The translations under genes were made by a program, and so were the position numbers. The notes below the pieces were generated by a model. The model saw only the letters and a program-made list of their open reading frames with translations, ran no database searches and was not told the origin of the DNA. This document shows positions 8,646 to 18,938 of a DNA stretch of 64,000 bases, one piece after another (within the stretch, counting starts at the first letter, position 1; the number at the start of each line of letters is the position of its first letter). The DNA is from Lacticaseibacillus suilingensis (GTDB lineage: Bacteria > Bacillota > Bacilli > Lactobacillales > Lactobacillaceae), in NCBI RefSeq assembly GCF_016861845.1, contig NZ_BOLV01000002.1, positions 172,319 to 236,318 of the forward strand. Direction: 5' to 3'.

Positions 8646-9233
8646 CTAGCGGACCAAGTTGGCCCAAATTTTCACTTCGCCGCTCGCCAGACTGGCTGGC
8701 ACATCAATGATGCGCTGGTTGGCACTGCCGCGAAACTGTAGCGTCAGATCTTTTTCGGCTTCCAAGAACCGGCCATCAACCAGAATGTCGAGCAGGTTGA
8801 GTAATTCCAGTTTGTCCGGTGATTCCTGCATCAGCTCATCCCATTTGTAGCCGGTCCAGCTCCAGATATCCTTGGTGTGGCCGAATTCACGCCGCACGCG
8901 CCGGCACAGCTGGAGGCAAGTTTGCGTATTCAAAAACGGTTCCCCGCCCAGCAGGGTGAGCCCTTGCACATAGGACTGACTAAGATCTTCGATAATCCGG
9001 TCTTCCAGCTCCTGGGTGTATGGCGTGCCATAGTGGAAGTTCTGGGCCACTTTGTTGTAGCAGCCGGGACAATTGAACTTACAACCAGACACGTAAATAC
9101 TGCAGCGGACGCCTTCACCGTCAACAAAGGTGAACGGCTTGTAGTCAGCGACATAGCCTTGCGACAAATCAGAAGCCAGCCACTCCATCGGCTTAGGGTT
9201 ATTCGGTAGGGTCTTTTTTGGCAACTTGCTCAC
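8646..9233 (-). CDS. nrdG: Anaerobic ribonucleoside-triphosphate reductase activating protein
   Basis: 195 residues, a radical-SAM activase. Cys51, Cys55 and Cys58 in CKFNCPGC form the CX3CX2C cluster site; LLGGEPF is the SAM-binding GGE motif. NrdG makes the glycyl radical on NrdD under anoxia. The start is GTG 9233 with a GGAG 11 bp upstream; an ATG at residue 16 (PMEWLASD) is an alternative start. The nrdD gene is not adjacent: upstream lies the purine operon, downstream the convergent kinase gene. Confidence 0.93.
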   Translation of the reverse strand: MSKLPKKTLPNNPKPMEWLASDLSQGYVADYKPFTFVDGEGVRCSIYVSGCKFNCPGCYNKVAQNFHYGTPYTQELEDRIIEDLSQSYVQGLTLLGGEPFLNTQTCLQLCRRVRREFGHTKDIWSWTGYKWDELMQESPDKLELLNLLDILVDGRFLEAEKDLTLQFRGSANQRIIDVPASLASGEVKIWANLVR

Positions 9234-9278
9234 TCCATTTCACGCTCCATCGTACCATATCTGGTAGTTCAAAGCATC

Positions 9279-9313
9279 AAAAAAGCGGCCACTGCCTGTA
9301 TCTTGTGGTCGCC
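9279..9313 (-). terminator. Terminator of the purine operon
   Basis: Stem GCGACCAC/GTGGCCGC with one mismatch followed by TTTTTT on the minus strand, directly after the purD stop and before nrdG. Confidence 0.85.
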
Positions 9314-9319
9314 TGATTG

Positions 9320-10549
9320 TTACAACCCTTTCGCGCCAATATCATCACGCACCGCCAGTGGTCCCTGCAGCGGCGCCATGCGGGCATACGCCTCGCGCTG
9401 CGCGGCTGCTAAATCAGCCCCACTGCCAATCACGGTGAAAATCCGGCCGCCGTGGCTCACTAACGCATCACCTTGCTTGGCCACCCCTGCCGGAATCCAG
9501 TAGCCGCACTGGTCAGCGGTTGGTACCACCAGCGGCAAGGCTGGTCCGCTTTGCGGATAAGCGGGATTCACTGCCACCACCCCGCAATAGGTTTGGCCAT
9601 TGAGGGTCAAAGCCGGCGCCTGCCCGGCAAGCAAGTCTAGGGTCAGCTGGTAGAAATCATTGGTCACCTGCGGCAAAAGCACCTGGGTTTCCGGATCCCC
9701 AAAACGCAGGTTGTACTCCAGAATTTTCGGCCCATGCGAGGTGAACATCAGCCCCACATACAACACCCCAGTGCTAGTCAGGCCGTCTGCGACCATCCCG
9801 GCCAAAGTTTGATCCACCAGTGCCGCCGCTTGGGCTTGCTGCGCAGTCGAGAACTGCGGGGCGGGACTAATGGCGCCCATGCCCCCAGTGTTCGGGCCAG
9901 TGTCGCCGGCAAAACGGCGCTTGTGATCCTGGGCCAACGGAAACAGCACGCGCTTGGTCCCATTGAACATCGCCAGCACCGATGCTTCCTGACCGCTTAA
10001 ATATTCTTCGAGCAGCACTGGCGCTTGGGCATTTGCGGCGTAAAGTGAAGCCAGGGTGGCCTGCACAGTTTCAGGATTAGTGGCAATGGTGACGCCTTTG
10101 CCGGCAGCGAGCCCGTCTACCTTAATCACCAGCGGCAAGCTCATCATCGCCGCGGTGGCAATCGCCTCGCGCTGACTGTGGGCAACTTTCACCGCCGCCG
10201 TGGGCAAATGGTGCGCCGCCATGAAGGCTTTGGCAAACTGCTTGCTGCTTTCCAGTTGGGCCACTTTTTGCGTGGGTCCAAACACGGGCCGGCCAGCCGC
10301 CTGGAAAGCATCAACCAACCCAGCGGCAAGCGGCTGTTCAGGGCCGACAAACGTCAAATCCACGCCGGCGGCGAAAGCAACCAGCGCTGCCGTCTGCTCT
10401 TCCGTAATCGCCACTGGCGTTAACCCCAGTAGCGGCATCCCCGCGTTACCCGGCGCCACATACACCGCAGTGACTTGCCGCGAGGACAAAAAGGCTTGTC
10501 CCAGCGCACTTTCCCTGGCGCCACTGCCAATAATTAAGACTTTTGCCAT
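9320..10549 (-). CDS. purD: Phosphoribosylamine-glycine ligase (GAR synthetase)
   Basis: 409 residues with the N-terminal PurD domain (VLIIGSGARESALG), ATP-grasp domain (VIKVDGLAAGKGV) and the C-terminal domain; the metal/ATP loop GMGAISPAP is present. It joins phosphoribosylamine and glycine using ATP, step 2 of purine synthesis. Last gene of the operon, 17 bp after purH, and followed by a terminator. Confidence 0.97.
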   Translation of the reverse strand: MAKVLIIGSGARESALGQAFLSSRQVTAVYVAPGNAGMPLLGLTPVAITEEQTAALVAFAAGVDLTFVGPEQPLAAGLVDAFQAAGRPVFGPTQKVAQLESSKQFAKAFMAAHHLPTAAVKVAHSQREAIATAAMMSLPLVIKVDGLAAGKGVTIATNPETVQATLASLYAANAQAPVLLEEYLSGQEASVLAMFNGTKRVLFPLAQDHKRRFAGDTGPNTGGMGAISPAPQFSTAQQAQAAALVDQTLAGMVADGLTSTGVLYVGLMFTSHGPKILEYNLRFGDPETQVLLPQVTNDFYQLTLDLLAGQAPALTLNGQTYCGVVAVNPAYPQSGPALPLVVPTADQCGYWIPAGVAKQGDALVSHGGRIFTVIGSGADLAAAQREAYARMAPLQGPLAVRDDIGAKGL

Positions 10550-10566
10550 GATGCGCCTCCTCTGTC

Positions 10567-12090
10567 CTAGTGGCGGAAGTGCCGCACGCCGGTGGTGACC
10601 ATCGCAATGCCGTACTTGTCAGCCATGGCAATTGAATCTTGATCGCGAATCGAGCCGCCAGGCTGAATGATCGCCTTGATATCATGTTGCGCAGCATATT
10701 CCACACAGTCATCCATTGGGAAGAAGGCATCGGAAGCCATCACGGCACCGGCAAAATTAGCGTTCTGCTGCGCTTGCTTCAGCGCGATTTCCACCGAGCC
10801 GATGCGGTTCATTTGACCCGCGCCAATGCCTAAGGTTTGGCCTTGCTTGGCAATCACAATGGCATTGCTCTTCACGTGTTTAACCACTTGCTGAGCAAAC
10901 AGCATCGCCTCGATTTGCTCAGTGGTCGGCTTTGTCTGAGTGACCACCGTCAAATCAGCTGCCGTTTCAATCGCCGTGTCGGTGGTTTGGCGCAGCACCC
11001 CACCCAGCACCGCCACGGTTTCGACGCGCGGCTCAGTCTGGGCCGGGGCTAAGGTGACCGTCAGAAGCCGCAGATTTTTCTTCTTGGCGAGCACCGCATA
11101 CGCATCATCATCAAAGCTCGGGGCCATGATGATTTCCAAAAATAGCTTGTGCATTTTTTCGGCAGTTGCCAGATCCACTGGGCGATTCAGCGCAATGATG
11201 CCGCCAAAAATCGACATTGGATCAGCCGCATAGGCCTTATCCCACGCTTCCTCAATGGTGGCGCCTTGGCCAATGCCGCAGGGGTTCATGTGCTTCACTG
11301 CCACGACGGTAGGCTGCTGGTATTCATTCACCATGGCCAGCGTTGCATCGGCATCGCGAATATTGTTGAAAGACAAGGCCTTACCATGGAGCTGCTGGGC
11401 GTGGGCCAATGATTCCGCTGGCGCATCCGGCGCCACGTAAAATGCGGCATCCTGGTGGCTATTTTCGCCATAACGCAGACTTTGCTGCTTGGTGAAGGTT
11501 GGCGTGAAGGTGGCAGGGAAAGGCTCTGGATCAAGATAAGCGGCGATTTGGGCGTCATAAGCCGCGGTGGTTTGGAACACTTTGGCCGCCAGGCGCGCCC
11601 GCAGCGCCGCATCGTCTTCATCTAAGCCGGTCAGCACCTGAGCATAATCGGCAGGGTCCACCACGGCCCACACCGCCGCGGCGTTTTTCGCCGCTGCGCG
11701 CAAGGCACTGGGTCCGCCGATGTCGATTTGCTCGATAGCTTCGGCCCGGGTGGTGTTAGGTTTGGCAATGGTGGCCGCGAAAGGATACAAGTTCACCACC
11801 ACGACGTCAATCGGAGTGATGTCATGGTCTGCTAAAGCTGCCATGTGCGACGCCACGTCACGCTTGGCTAAGATGCCAGCATGGATTTTGGGATGCAGGG
11901 TCTTGACTCGCCCATCCAGCATTTCCGGAAAGCCGGTCACCGTCTCCACCCCAGTCACCGGCAAGCCAGCCGCCTCCAAGGCGCGCTTGGTGCCACCTGT
12001 CGACACCAGTTCAAAATCGCGGGCGATTAGCCCTTGCGCTAATGCCACCAAGCCAGTTTTATCGAACACACTAAGCAATGCACGTTTCAC
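10567..12090 (-). CDS. purH: Bifunctional AICAR formyltransferase/IMP cyclohydrolase
   Basis: 507 residues. The N-terminal MGS-like cyclohydrolase domain (about 1-190, [20 protein letters not shown]) precedes the transformylase domain (KHMNPCGIG, and SDAFFPMDD near the C-terminus). It carries out the last two steps to IMP. The start is GTG 12090 with AGGAG 9 bp upstream; one base separates it from the purN stop. The open frame extends upstream through purN but is not PurH there. Confidence 0.96.
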   Translation of the reverse strand: MKRALLSVFDKTGLVALAQGLIARDFELVSTGGTKRALEAAGLPVTGVETVTGFPEMLDGRVKTLHPKIHAGILAKRDVASHMAALADHDITPIDVVVVNLYPFAATIAKPNTTRAEAIEQIDIGGPSALRAAAKNAAAVWAVVDPADYAQVLTGLDEDDAALRARLAAKVFQTTAAYDAQIAAYLDPEPFPATFTPTFTKQQSLRYGENSHQDAAFYVAPDAPAESLAHAQQLHGKALSFNNIRDADATLAMVNEYQQPTVVAVKHMNPCGIGQGATIEEAWDKAYAADPMSIFGGIIALNRPVDLATAEKMHKLFLEIIMAPSFDDDAYAVLAKKKNLRLLTVTLAPAQTEPRVETVAVLGGVLRQTTDTAIETAADLTVVTQTKPTTEQIEAMLFAQQVVKHVKSNAIVIAKQGQTLGIGAGQMNRIGSVEIALKQAQQNANFAGAVMASDAFFPMDDCVEYAAQHDIKAIIQPGGSIRDQDSIAMADKYGIAMVTTGVRHFRH

Positions 12091-12091
12091 G

Positions 12092-12655
12092 TTAAATCGC
12101 TCCTTCTTTGATGAGAGTGTCAATGGTTTGCGGTAGCAGGCGGTGCTCCACCTCATGAATCGCAGTTTCAACTTGGGCCAGCGGCTCACCAGGCGCAATG
12201 CGCACCGGCTCCTGGGCAATAATCTGCCCGGAGTCAATGCCCGCATCGACGTAATGCACCGTGACGCCGGTGACTCTTACCCCATAGGCATAGGCATCTT
12301 CAATGCCAGTGCGGCCAGGAAAACTCGGCAGCAACGCTGGATGTAAGTTGATGATGCGATTGGGAAAAGCCGCTAGCAACGTCTTGCCAATAATGCGCAT
12401 GTAGCCCGCCAGTACCAGCAAATCGGCTGGCGGCAGTTGCGCAATCACCGCTTGTTCAACGGCCGCTTTCGAGGTGTGACCGTATTCAGCCATGATGACC
12501 GGAATCTGCCAGCGTGCCGCTCGCGCCAGCACCGCGGCCTGGGGCTGGTCACACACCACCGCCACAATCTCGGCCAACTGGGAATGGGCAAAATGCGCGG
12601 CTAAAGCCTCAAAGTTGGTGCCACTACCAGAGGCAAAAACAATCAACCGTTTCAT
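12092..12655 (-). CDS. purN: Phosphoribosylglycinamide formyltransferase
   Basis: 187 residues starting [15 protein letters not shown], the usual PurN opening. Catalytic region [13 protein letters not shown] (Asn/His) and the Asp in the [13 protein letters not shown] segment are intact. It formylates GAR with 10-formyl-tetrahydrofolate. I use ATG 12655: GGGAGG is just upstream and its ATGA overlaps the purM stop. An ATG four codons earlier is possible. Confidence 0.96.
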   Translation of the reverse strand: MKRLIVFASGSGTNFEALAAHFAHSQLAEIVAVVCDQPQAAVLARAARWQIPVIMAEYGHTSKAAVEQAVIAQLPPADLLVLAGYMRIIGKTLLAAFPNRIINLHPALLPSFPGRTGIEDAYAYGVRVTGVTVHYVDAGIDSGQIIAQEPVRIAPGEPLAQVETAIHEVEHRLLPQTIDTLIKEGAI

Positions 12656-13653
12656 AATGCCTCCCATTCCACGGCACTGGTGGTGCGAGGCACCACTTGG
12701 CCGATGATTTTGGCGTGCGGCACGGCTTGCAGCACCGCCGCGCGGTGTTCAGGGGCCACTGCCAGCACCATGCCAATGCCAAGGTTGAAGGTTTGCCGCA
12801 TGACGGCAGTCGTTAACGCGCCGGCCTGTTGAATGCGGGTGAAGAGCTCCGGCCATGGCCAAGGGGTCAGCCGCGCCGCTAAATCGTCAGGCAGCATCCG
12901 CGGCACATTATCCGTAAACCCGCCGCCGGTGATATGCGCGGCGCCGTGAATCAAGTTCTCCTCAATCAGCGGCCAGACGGTATCGACGTAAATACGGGTC
13001 GGCGTCAGAAGCGCCGTGCGCATCTCTGTCCCATCACTCAGCGGCATGGTGCCAAGGTTGGTTTCCGCCAAGAGCTTGCGTACCAGCGAAAAGCCGTTGC
13101 TGTGGACCCCGCTGCTCGGCAGGCCAATCAACACATCCCCCGCCGCCACGTGCTTAGGCAAGAGCCGCTGGCGGCTGGCCAGCCCCACTGCAAACCCAGC
13201 CAAGTCGTAATGATGCTGGGGATACATGCCAGGCATTTCTGCGGTTTCACCGCCAATCAGCGCCATGTGAGCGAGGGTGCAGCCATAGGCGATCCCTTTG
13301 ATCACCGTTTCGGCGCGGTCGACTTGCAACTCATCGGTAGCCATGTAATCGAGGAAAAACAGCGGCTTGGCGCCATCAGCAATCAAGTCATTAGCCACCA
13401 TGGCCACCAAGTCGATGCCAATGGTGTCATGTTGATCACACTGCAGCGCCAGCAGCAATTTGGTGCCGACGCCATCCGTGGCAGCGACCAGCACAGGCTC
13501 CGCCACTTGTGGTAAGGCGTAAGCCGCCGCAAAACTGCCAAGCCCAGTGAGCACATTGGCATTCTGAGTCGCCGCCACCACTGTTTTGATGTTGGTCACC
13601 AAGGCGTTGCCCGCCTCAATATCGACGCCGGCGGCTTTATAATCCATGGCCAT
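12652..13653 (-). CDS. purM: Phosphoribosylformylglycinamidine cyclo-ligase (AIR synthetase)
   Basis: 333 residues. The N-terminal AIRS domain (DGVGTKLLLA, GGETAEMPGMY) and C-terminal domain with HITGGGFTDNVPRML are recognisable. It closes the imidazole ring of FGAM to AIR using ATP. The first ATG overlaps the purF stop (TAATG) and has GAGGTG 8 bp upstream; a second ATG two codons on is an alternative. Confidence 0.97.
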   Translation of the reverse strand: MAMDYKAAGVDIEAGNALVTNIKTVVAATQNANVLTGLGSFAAAYALPQVAEPVLVAATDGVGTKLLLALQCDQHDTIGIDLVAMVANDLIADGAKPLFFLDYMATDELQVDRAETVIKGIAYGCTLAHMALIGGETAEMPGMYPQHHYDLAGFAVGLASRQRLLPKHVAAGDVLIGLPSSGVHSNGFSLVRKLLAETNLGTMPLSDGTEMRTALLTPTRIYVDTVWPLIEENLIHGAAHITGGGFTDNVPRMLPDDLAARLTPWPWPELFTRIQQAGALTTAVMRQTFNLGIGMVLAVAPEHRAAVLQAVPHAKIIGQVVPRTTSAVEWEAL

Positions 13654-15107
13654 TACGCATTCACCTCACTGAGATCCATTGACAAACACGCCAGCTCGTC
13701 ATGCAAATTGGCCGCGTAATCATCCAGCGGGGTTGGGTACTGGCCGGTGAAGTACGCCACGCACAAACCGCGATGCGGCGCTGTCGTTTGCAGACCCACG
13801 CTATCTTCTAAGCCCTGCACCGATAAAAAGCCCAAACTGTCCACGCCGAGAATGCGTTTCATCTCCGCCACACTGTGGTTAGCGGCGAATAATTCTTTGG
13901 TGGTCTGAATATCGATGCCATAAAAGCATGGGAAGCGCAGCGGCGGGCTGGCAATGCGCAGGTGCACACTTTTCGCGCCAGCCTCCTTCAACAACTGCAC
14001 GATTTGCTTCGCCGTGGTGCCCCGGACAATGGAATCATCCACCAGCACCACGCGCTTACCGGCCACGGTGGCTTTAAGCACGCTGAGTTTCATCCGGACA
14101 CTGCGCTCCCGCAGCGCCTGAGTGGGCTGAATGAACGTACGGGCCACATACTGACTTTTGACCAGCCCCAGTTCATAAGGAATACCGCTGGCTTGCGCGT
14201 AACCCAAGGCCGCCGAAAGCGAAGAATTCGGCACCCCGACCACAATATCAGCTTCAGCCGGCTGCTCCTTGGCCAGCTGCCGCCCCATGGCCACGCGGGC
14301 CTGGTGCACATTGACCCCGTGAATTTCGGAATCCGGCCGGGCGAAATAAACAAACTCCATGGAGCACACCGCCAGCTGGGTCTTGTCCGTGTAGGCCTGA
14401 CTGTTTAGCCCTTGGTCGGTGATGCTGATGAGTTCCCCTGGCGCGATGTCTTTGATCAGCTCTGCCCCCACTGCCGTCAGCGCCGCCGTTTCACTGCACA
14501 CCACGTACCCGCCGCTAGGCAACTGCCCCACCACCAGCGGCCGAAAACCCTGCGGATCGCAGGCCGCGTACAAGCCCTGTTCAGTGAGCAAGGCAAAGGC
14601 AAAGCCGCCATGCACCTGGGTCAAAGCCTCTTTCAGCTGCTCCACAAAGGTCGGCTTAGGGCTGCGCCGCAGCAGGTGCATCAAGACTTCGGTGTCGCTG
14701 GTGGATTGAAAAATCGCGCCACTGGCCTCAAGTTTGGCCCGCAAACTCATGGCGTTGGTCAGGTTGCCATTATGAGCCAAGGCGACCGCCCCATCGGCAA
14801 ACCGAAACAGCAGCGGTTGGATGTTTTCCAAAATCCGCCCCCCAGCCGTGGAATACCGCACATGCCCCAGCGCGGCTGGACCGCGCAAGGCCTGCAGGTC
14901 CTCGGGATGGGCAAAGACCTGTGACACCAACCCAAAGCCATAGTGGCGCCGCAGTCCAGCCGGCGTGCGGCCGACAATGCCGGCCCCTTCCTGCCCGCGA
15001 TGTTGCAAGGTGTGCAAACCCAAATGGGTCAGCTCGACGGCATGGGGATCCCCCCAGACGCCAAACACACCACATTCCTCATTGAGACTCTTTATTTGAG
15101 CTGCCAT
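13653..15107 (-). CDS. purF: Amidophosphoribosyltransferase
   Basis: 484 residues. An 11-residue propeptide precedes Cys12, the N-terminal nucleophile of the glutaminase domain (EECGVFG); HNGNLTN and the PRPP loop VVLVDDSIVRGTT are intact. It commits PRPP to purine synthesis. B. subtilis PurF binds a 4Fe-4S cluster through four cysteines; here CSMEFVYFA and FPCFYG keep theirs, but the C-terminal CxxC is CVAY, so one ligand is tyrosine. The start overlaps the purL stop by 16 bp. Confidence 0.97.
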   Translation of the reverse strand: MAAQIKSLNEECGVFGVWGDPHAVELTHLGLHTLQHRGQEGAGIVGRTPAGLRRHYGFGLVSQVFAHPEDLQALRGPAALGHVRYSTAGGRILENIQPLLFRFADGAVALAHNGNLTNAMSLRAKLEASGAIFQSTSDTEVLMHLLRRSPKPTFVEQLKEALTQVHGGFAFALLTEQGLYAACDPQGFRPLVVGQLPSGGYVVCSETAALTAVGAELIKDIAPGELISITDQGLNSQAYTDKTQLAVCSMEFVYFARPDSEIHGVNVHQARVAMGRQLAKEQPAEADIVVGVPNSSLSAALGYAQASGIPYELGLVKSQYVARTFIQPTQALRERSVRMKLSVLKATVAGKRVVLVDDSIVRGTTAKQIVQLLKEAGAKSVHLRIASPPLRFPCFYGIDIQTTKELFAANHSVAEMKRILGVDSLGFLSVQGLEDSVGLQTTAPHRGLCVAYFTGQYPTPLDDYAANLHDELACLSMDLSEVNA

Positions 15108-17296
15108 GCCAGGGCCTCCTTGTTAAGTTGCTTCAGACTCGCGACATTGGCGGCCATCGCTTGCCCCGCTGACTGCACCGTCAATTCGCCTGGCTGGGTG
15201 CGACCAAGGCGCGTGGCTAAAGGCCCGGCCAAAGCTTCAAAAGCGGCAATCTTGGCCGGCGGTACGCTGACGATAAAGCGGCTCTGGCTTTCACTGAACC
15301 ACAGCGCCGGTGCCCAGTCAGCGACCACATCTGCGCCAATATTGCGGCCAAAACTCATTTCTGCTAAGGCCGTCAGCAGGCCCCCATCGCTCACATCATG
15401 TGCGGCCGACACGACGTGCTCGCGAATGGCTTGCAACACCAAGGCTTGGTTTTCTTGCTCCTGCGCCAGGTCCAGCGGCCGCAAACGCCCGCTCACATCC
15501 CCTTGCGTCATTTGCTGAAGCAGCCTGCCATTAAACTCGGCCTGAGTTTGGCCAATCACATAAACGGCCTCGCCGGCGGCTTTGAAGCTCGGACTCATGA
15601 TGGCAGTTAAATCTTCAATCAAACCCACCATGCCAATCATCGGTGACGGCGCAATCGCTTCGCCGTCGGTTTCGTTGTACAGCGACACATTGCCTGAGAT
15701 CACCGGCGTGTTCAGCGCCTTGGTCGCCGCGACAATGCCTTTGGCGGATTCCGCCAAACTGTAGAACTGCTCCGGTTTGGTCGGGTCGCCGTAATTCAGG
15801 CAATCGGTAATGCCCAGCGGCTCCGCGCCAGTGGCGACCAGATTACGCGCTGCTTCCGCCACGGTGATGGCCCCACCGATTTCGGGGTCCAAGGCTAAGT
15901 AGCGACCATTGGAATCAGTGGTCAACGCCAGCGCCCGGTGCGTGCCCCGCACGCGAATCACGGCAGCGTCCCCACCAGGCCCGACGATGGTGTTGGTTTG
16001 CACCTGGGCATCATAGCGGCGGAAAATCGCGGTTTTATCGGCGACGTTAGGATCTTGTAGCACCGCTTCAAGCGTTTTTTTCAGATCAATCGCGCCAGGG
16101 TCAAAATCAGCCGCGGGCTGGGCCAACCGAGCCGGCTTAATGCCGACTTGGTGATACACCGGCGCATCATCCGTCAGCAGGCTGACCGGCACATCACAAA
16201 CCACTTGGCCATGCTGCAACAACTTGTATTGGTGGTCGTCGCTGACGCGGCCAATCACCACCGCGTCCAGGTCGTATTGTTTGAACACCTTGATGATCTC
16301 GGCTTCATGCCCGGTGCGCACACACAGCATCATGCGCTCTTGCGACTCCGAAAGCATAATTTCAAACGGGGTCATGTTCGGCTCGCGCTGCGGAATGAGA
16401 TCCAAGTCCAGCGTCATGCCGCTGTTGGCTTTGCCGGCCATTTCCACGGTGGATGACACCAACCCGGCGGCGCCCATGTCCTGCATCCCCACCAAAGCCG
16501 CTTGATGGTCGCGGGTCACTTCAAGGCAGGCATCGACCAACAGTTTTTCCATGAAGGGATCACCGACTTGAACCGCCGAGCGATTCGCATCTTCTGCCGT
16601 CGAAAAATCACCAGAGGCAAAACTGGCGCCGTTGATGCCATCGCGGCCAGTTTTGGCGCCGACGTAAATCAGCGCATTGCCTGCCCCTGCGGCCTTGCCG
16701 CGTTGAATGGCGCTTTCGTCCATCACGCCGACGCACATCGCATTGACCAGCGGATTATTCTGGTAAGTCGACGCAAAGCGGGTTTCGCCACCCACCGTGG
16801 GAATGCCGATCGCATTGCCATAGTCACCAATGCCGGCGACCACCTGATCGATCAGCTGCTTGGTGTGGGCGTCTTGGGGATAGCCAAAGGCCAAGGCATC
16901 CAAAATCGCCACCGGCTTGGCCCCAATCGAAAAAATATCGCGAATGATCCCGCCAACCCCAGTCGCAGCGCCTTGGTACGGTTCCACCGCGCTGGGATGG
17001 TTATGGCTTTCGGCCTTGAACACCACGGCCTTGCCTTCCCCGATGGCAATCACGCCGGCGCCTTCGCCTGGCCCCATCAGTACGCGGTCGTTTTTGGTCC
17101 AAAAGGTTTTCAGCACCGGCTTGCTGTACTTATAAGCACAGTGCTCACTCCACATACCACTGGCGAGGCCAATTTCCGTGTAATTCGGCAAGCGCCCGAG
17201 TTTCTCCGCAAAGCGGTCATATTCTGATTCCGTCAAGCCCCATTCCAGATACGGCTTGGCCGTTTTGATGACCGTTGGGGTGGGTTCAGTTTGCAT
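15092..17296 (-). CDS. purL: Phosphoribosylformylglycinamidine synthase, catalytic subunit
   Basis: 734 residues, the small-type PurL of Gram-positives, which needs PurS and PurQ as partners. Typical motifs: [31 protein letters not shown], and NYGDP in the second half. The complex converts FGAR, glutamine and ATP to FGAM. It overlaps purQ by 11 bp and purF by 16 bp, consistent with coupled translation of the complex. Confidence 0.97.
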   Translation of the reverse strand: MQTEPTPTVIKTAKPYLEWGLTESEYDRFAEKLGRLPNYTEIGLASGMWSEHCAYKYSKPVLKTFWTKNDRVLMGPGEGAGVIAIGEGKAVVFKAESHNHPSAVEPYQGAATGVGGIIRDIFSIGAKPVAILDALAFGYPQDAHTKQLIDQVVAGIGDYGNAIGIPTVGGETRFASTYQNNPLVNAMCVGVMDESAIQRGKAAGAGNALIYVGAKTGRDGINGASFASGDFSTAEDANRSAVQVGDPFMEKLLVDACLEVTRDHQAALVGMQDMGAAGLVSSTVEMAGKANSGMTLDLDLIPQREPNMTPFEIMLSESQERMMLCVRTGHEAEIIKVFKQYDLDAVVIGRVSDDHQYKLLQHGQVVCDVPVSLLTDDAPVYHQVGIKPARLAQPAADFDPGAIDLKKTLEAVLQDPNVADKTAIFRRYDAQVQTNTIVGPGGDAAVIRVRGTHRALALTTDSNGRYLALDPEIGGAITVAEAARNLVATGAEPLGITDCLNYGDPTKPEQFYSLAESAKGIVAATKALNTPVISGNVSLYNETDGEAIAPSPMIGMVGLIEDLTAIMSPSFKAAGEAVYVIGQTQAEFNGRLLQQMTQGDVSGRLRPLDLAQEQENQALVLQAIREHVVSAAHDVSDGGLLTALAEMSFGRNIGADVVADWAPALWFSESQSRFIVSVPPAKIAAFEALAGPLATRLGRTQPGELTVQSAGQAMAANVASLKQLNKEALAWQLK

Positions 17297-17969
17297 GGAT
17301 GGCGGCTCCTTTCGTGGCTTGAATCAAGGATTGAAAGACGCCCAACCCGTCGACGCTGCCTAACAAGGCTTCAGCGGCCCGCTCCGGGTGCGGCATCATG
17401 CCCAGCACATTGCCTGCTTCATTGGTCAACCCCGCAATGTCATTCAAGCTGCCGTTGGGATTGTGCAGATAGCGAAACACCACTTGGCCATTGGCTTCCA
17501 GTTGGGCCAAGGTCGCCGGGTCCGCATAGTAATTACCTTCCCCATGTGCGATAGGCAGCGTAATCTGCTGATCTTGGGCATACGCTTGCGAAAAGGCGGT
17601 GTGAGGGTTCACCACCAGCAGCGGCTCTGGTTCACAAATGAATTGCAGACTCGTGTTCCATTGCAAGGTCCCTGGCAACAGTCCGGCTTCCGTCAAAATC
17701 TGGAACCCATTGCAGATGCCAAGCACATACCCGCCTGCCGCGGCGAACGCCTTGAGCGCTGTCATCACCGGGGCAAACTTGGCGATGGCACCGGAGCGCA
17801 GGTAATCGCCGTAAGAAAAGCCGCCTGGCACCAGGACCACATCATAGCCGGTGAGGTCCGTGACTTGATAGGACACTTTCACCGCGGTTTGCCCCAGCAC
17901 CGTTCCGACGGCATGCAGCAAATCGTCATCACAGTTCGAACCCGGAAAGCTCAGCACTGCCGCCTTCAT
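17286..17969 (-). CDS. purQ: Phosphoribosylformylglycinamidine synthase, glutaminase subunit
   Basis: 227 residues, class I glutamine amidotransferase. The nucleophile elbow is GICNGFQ with Cys86; the His/Glu pair is in MPHPERAAE. It provides ammonia to PurL. Overlaps purS by 4 bp (ATGA) and purL by 11 bp. Confidence 0.97.
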   Translation of the reverse strand: MKAAVLSFPGSNCDDDLLHAVGTVLGQTAVKVSYQVTDLTGYDVVLVPGGFSYGDYLRSGAIAKFAPVMTALKAFAAAGGYVLGICNGFQILTEAGLLPGTLQWNTSLQFICEPEPLLVVNPHTAFSQAYAQDQQITLPIAHGEGNYYADPATLAQLEANGQVVFRYLHNPNGSLNDIAGLTNEAGNVLGMMPHPERAAEALLGSVDGLGVFQSLIQATKGAAIHAN

Positions 17970-18226
17970 TGCGCCGCCTCCAGTGCCTTCACCGTGAAGT
18001 GGTAAGCCTCGGTGTTGACATTAGCCAGCATCTCGTCGCAAATCCGATCAACTTGCGCCTCGGCAGCGGCTTGATCTGGTGCGGTCAAGGTGAGTTCAAA
18101 GTACTTGCCCACCGAGACCGTGGCCACATTGTCATCACCAATGCGCGCCAAAGTGTTTTTGATCACTTCTGCTTTGGGATCCAGGACGGAAGGTTTGTAA
18201 CTAACGTAGATTTCAGCTTTAAACAT
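17966..18226 (-). CDS. purS: Phosphoribosylformylglycinamidine synthase subunit PurS
   Basis: 86 residues, the small structural subunit bridging PurL and PurQ. The opening [18 protein letters not shown] and the VGKYFEL strand are characteristic. AGGAG within the end of purC serves as ribosome-binding site and the start lies 8 bp inside purC. Confidence 0.95.
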   Translation of the reverse strand: MFKAEIYVSYKPSVLDPKAEVIKNTLARIGDDNVATVSVGKYFELTLTAPDQAAAEAQVDRICDEMLANVNTEAYHFTVKALEAAQ

Positions 18227-18938
18227 GAGCAGCTCCTCTCAGGCGATCCAAGACCGTTTGGTAGACCGGGGTCAGTGGCCCTTGCTCCTTGCGAAAGACA
18301 TCTTTATCCAGCGATTCACCGGTGGCTTCATCCACTAACCGCATGTTATCTGGGGAAAGTTCATCGGCTAGCACCAAGGTACCATCAGCTAGCCACCCAA
18401 ACTCCAACTTGAAGTCGACGAGCTTGATGCCAACGGCGCTAAACTGCGCCTGCAGCACCAAGTTGACTTGATCGGAAAGCGCGTGGATGGCCTCTAGCGT
18501 GGCGGGCTTGGCCCACCCTAAGGCGATAATCTGCTCGTCATTGGCAAAGGGGTCGTCTAAGGCATCAGATTTGTAGTAGCACTCGTGGACAGCAGGCTGC
18601 AGCGGCAGTAAGGGCTCAGTTTGGAACTTGCGCTGAAAACTGCCCGAGGCAAAGTTACGCACCACCGCTTCCAGCGGGACCATCTCGCACCGTTGACACA
18701 GCATCGTCTGCTGATCTGGGGTGCTCAGATAATGCGTTGGAATGCCCGCCGCCGCGACCGCTTTGAACAAAAGGGTCGAAATCTGAAGGTTTAGCGCCCC
18801 TTTGCCGCTGATTTGGACTTTCTTTTTACCATTCAAAGCGGTGGCTTGGTCCTTATACGTGACCCACAGCACCGCCGGGTCATCAGTGGCAAAGACGTCT
18901 TTGGCCTTACCGCTGTATAGCAATTCAGTTTTCTTCAA
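18219..18938 (-). CDS. purC: Phosphoribosylaminoimidazole-succinocarboxamide synthase (SAICAR synthetase)
   Basis: 239 residues, normal length. LLYSGKAKDVFATDDP, EMVPLEAVVRNFASGS and LVDFKLEFG followed by LADELSPDNMRL are family signatures. It ligates aspartate to CAIR with ATP. Overlaps purK by 14 bp. purB, which would normally act next and sits in the B. subtilis operon, is absent from this operon. Confidence 0.97.
   Translation of the reverse strand: MKKTELLYSGKAKDVFATDDPAVLWVTYKDQATALNGKKKVQISGKGALNLQISTLLFKAVAAAGIPTHYLSTPDQQTMLCQRCEMVPLEAVVRNFASGSFQRKFQTEPLLPLQPAVHECYYKSDALDDPFANDEQIIALGWAKPATLEAIHALSDQVNLVLQAQFSAVGIKLVDFKLEFGWLADGTLVLADELSPDNMRLVDEATGESLDKDVFRKEQGPLTPVYQTVLDRLRGAAHV

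Noticed and set aside
15092..17296. Long plus-strand frames opposite purL, purF and other operon genes
   Set aside because: High GC leaves long shadow frames; none has a ribosome-binding site or a recognisable domain, and the minus-strand genes are certain.
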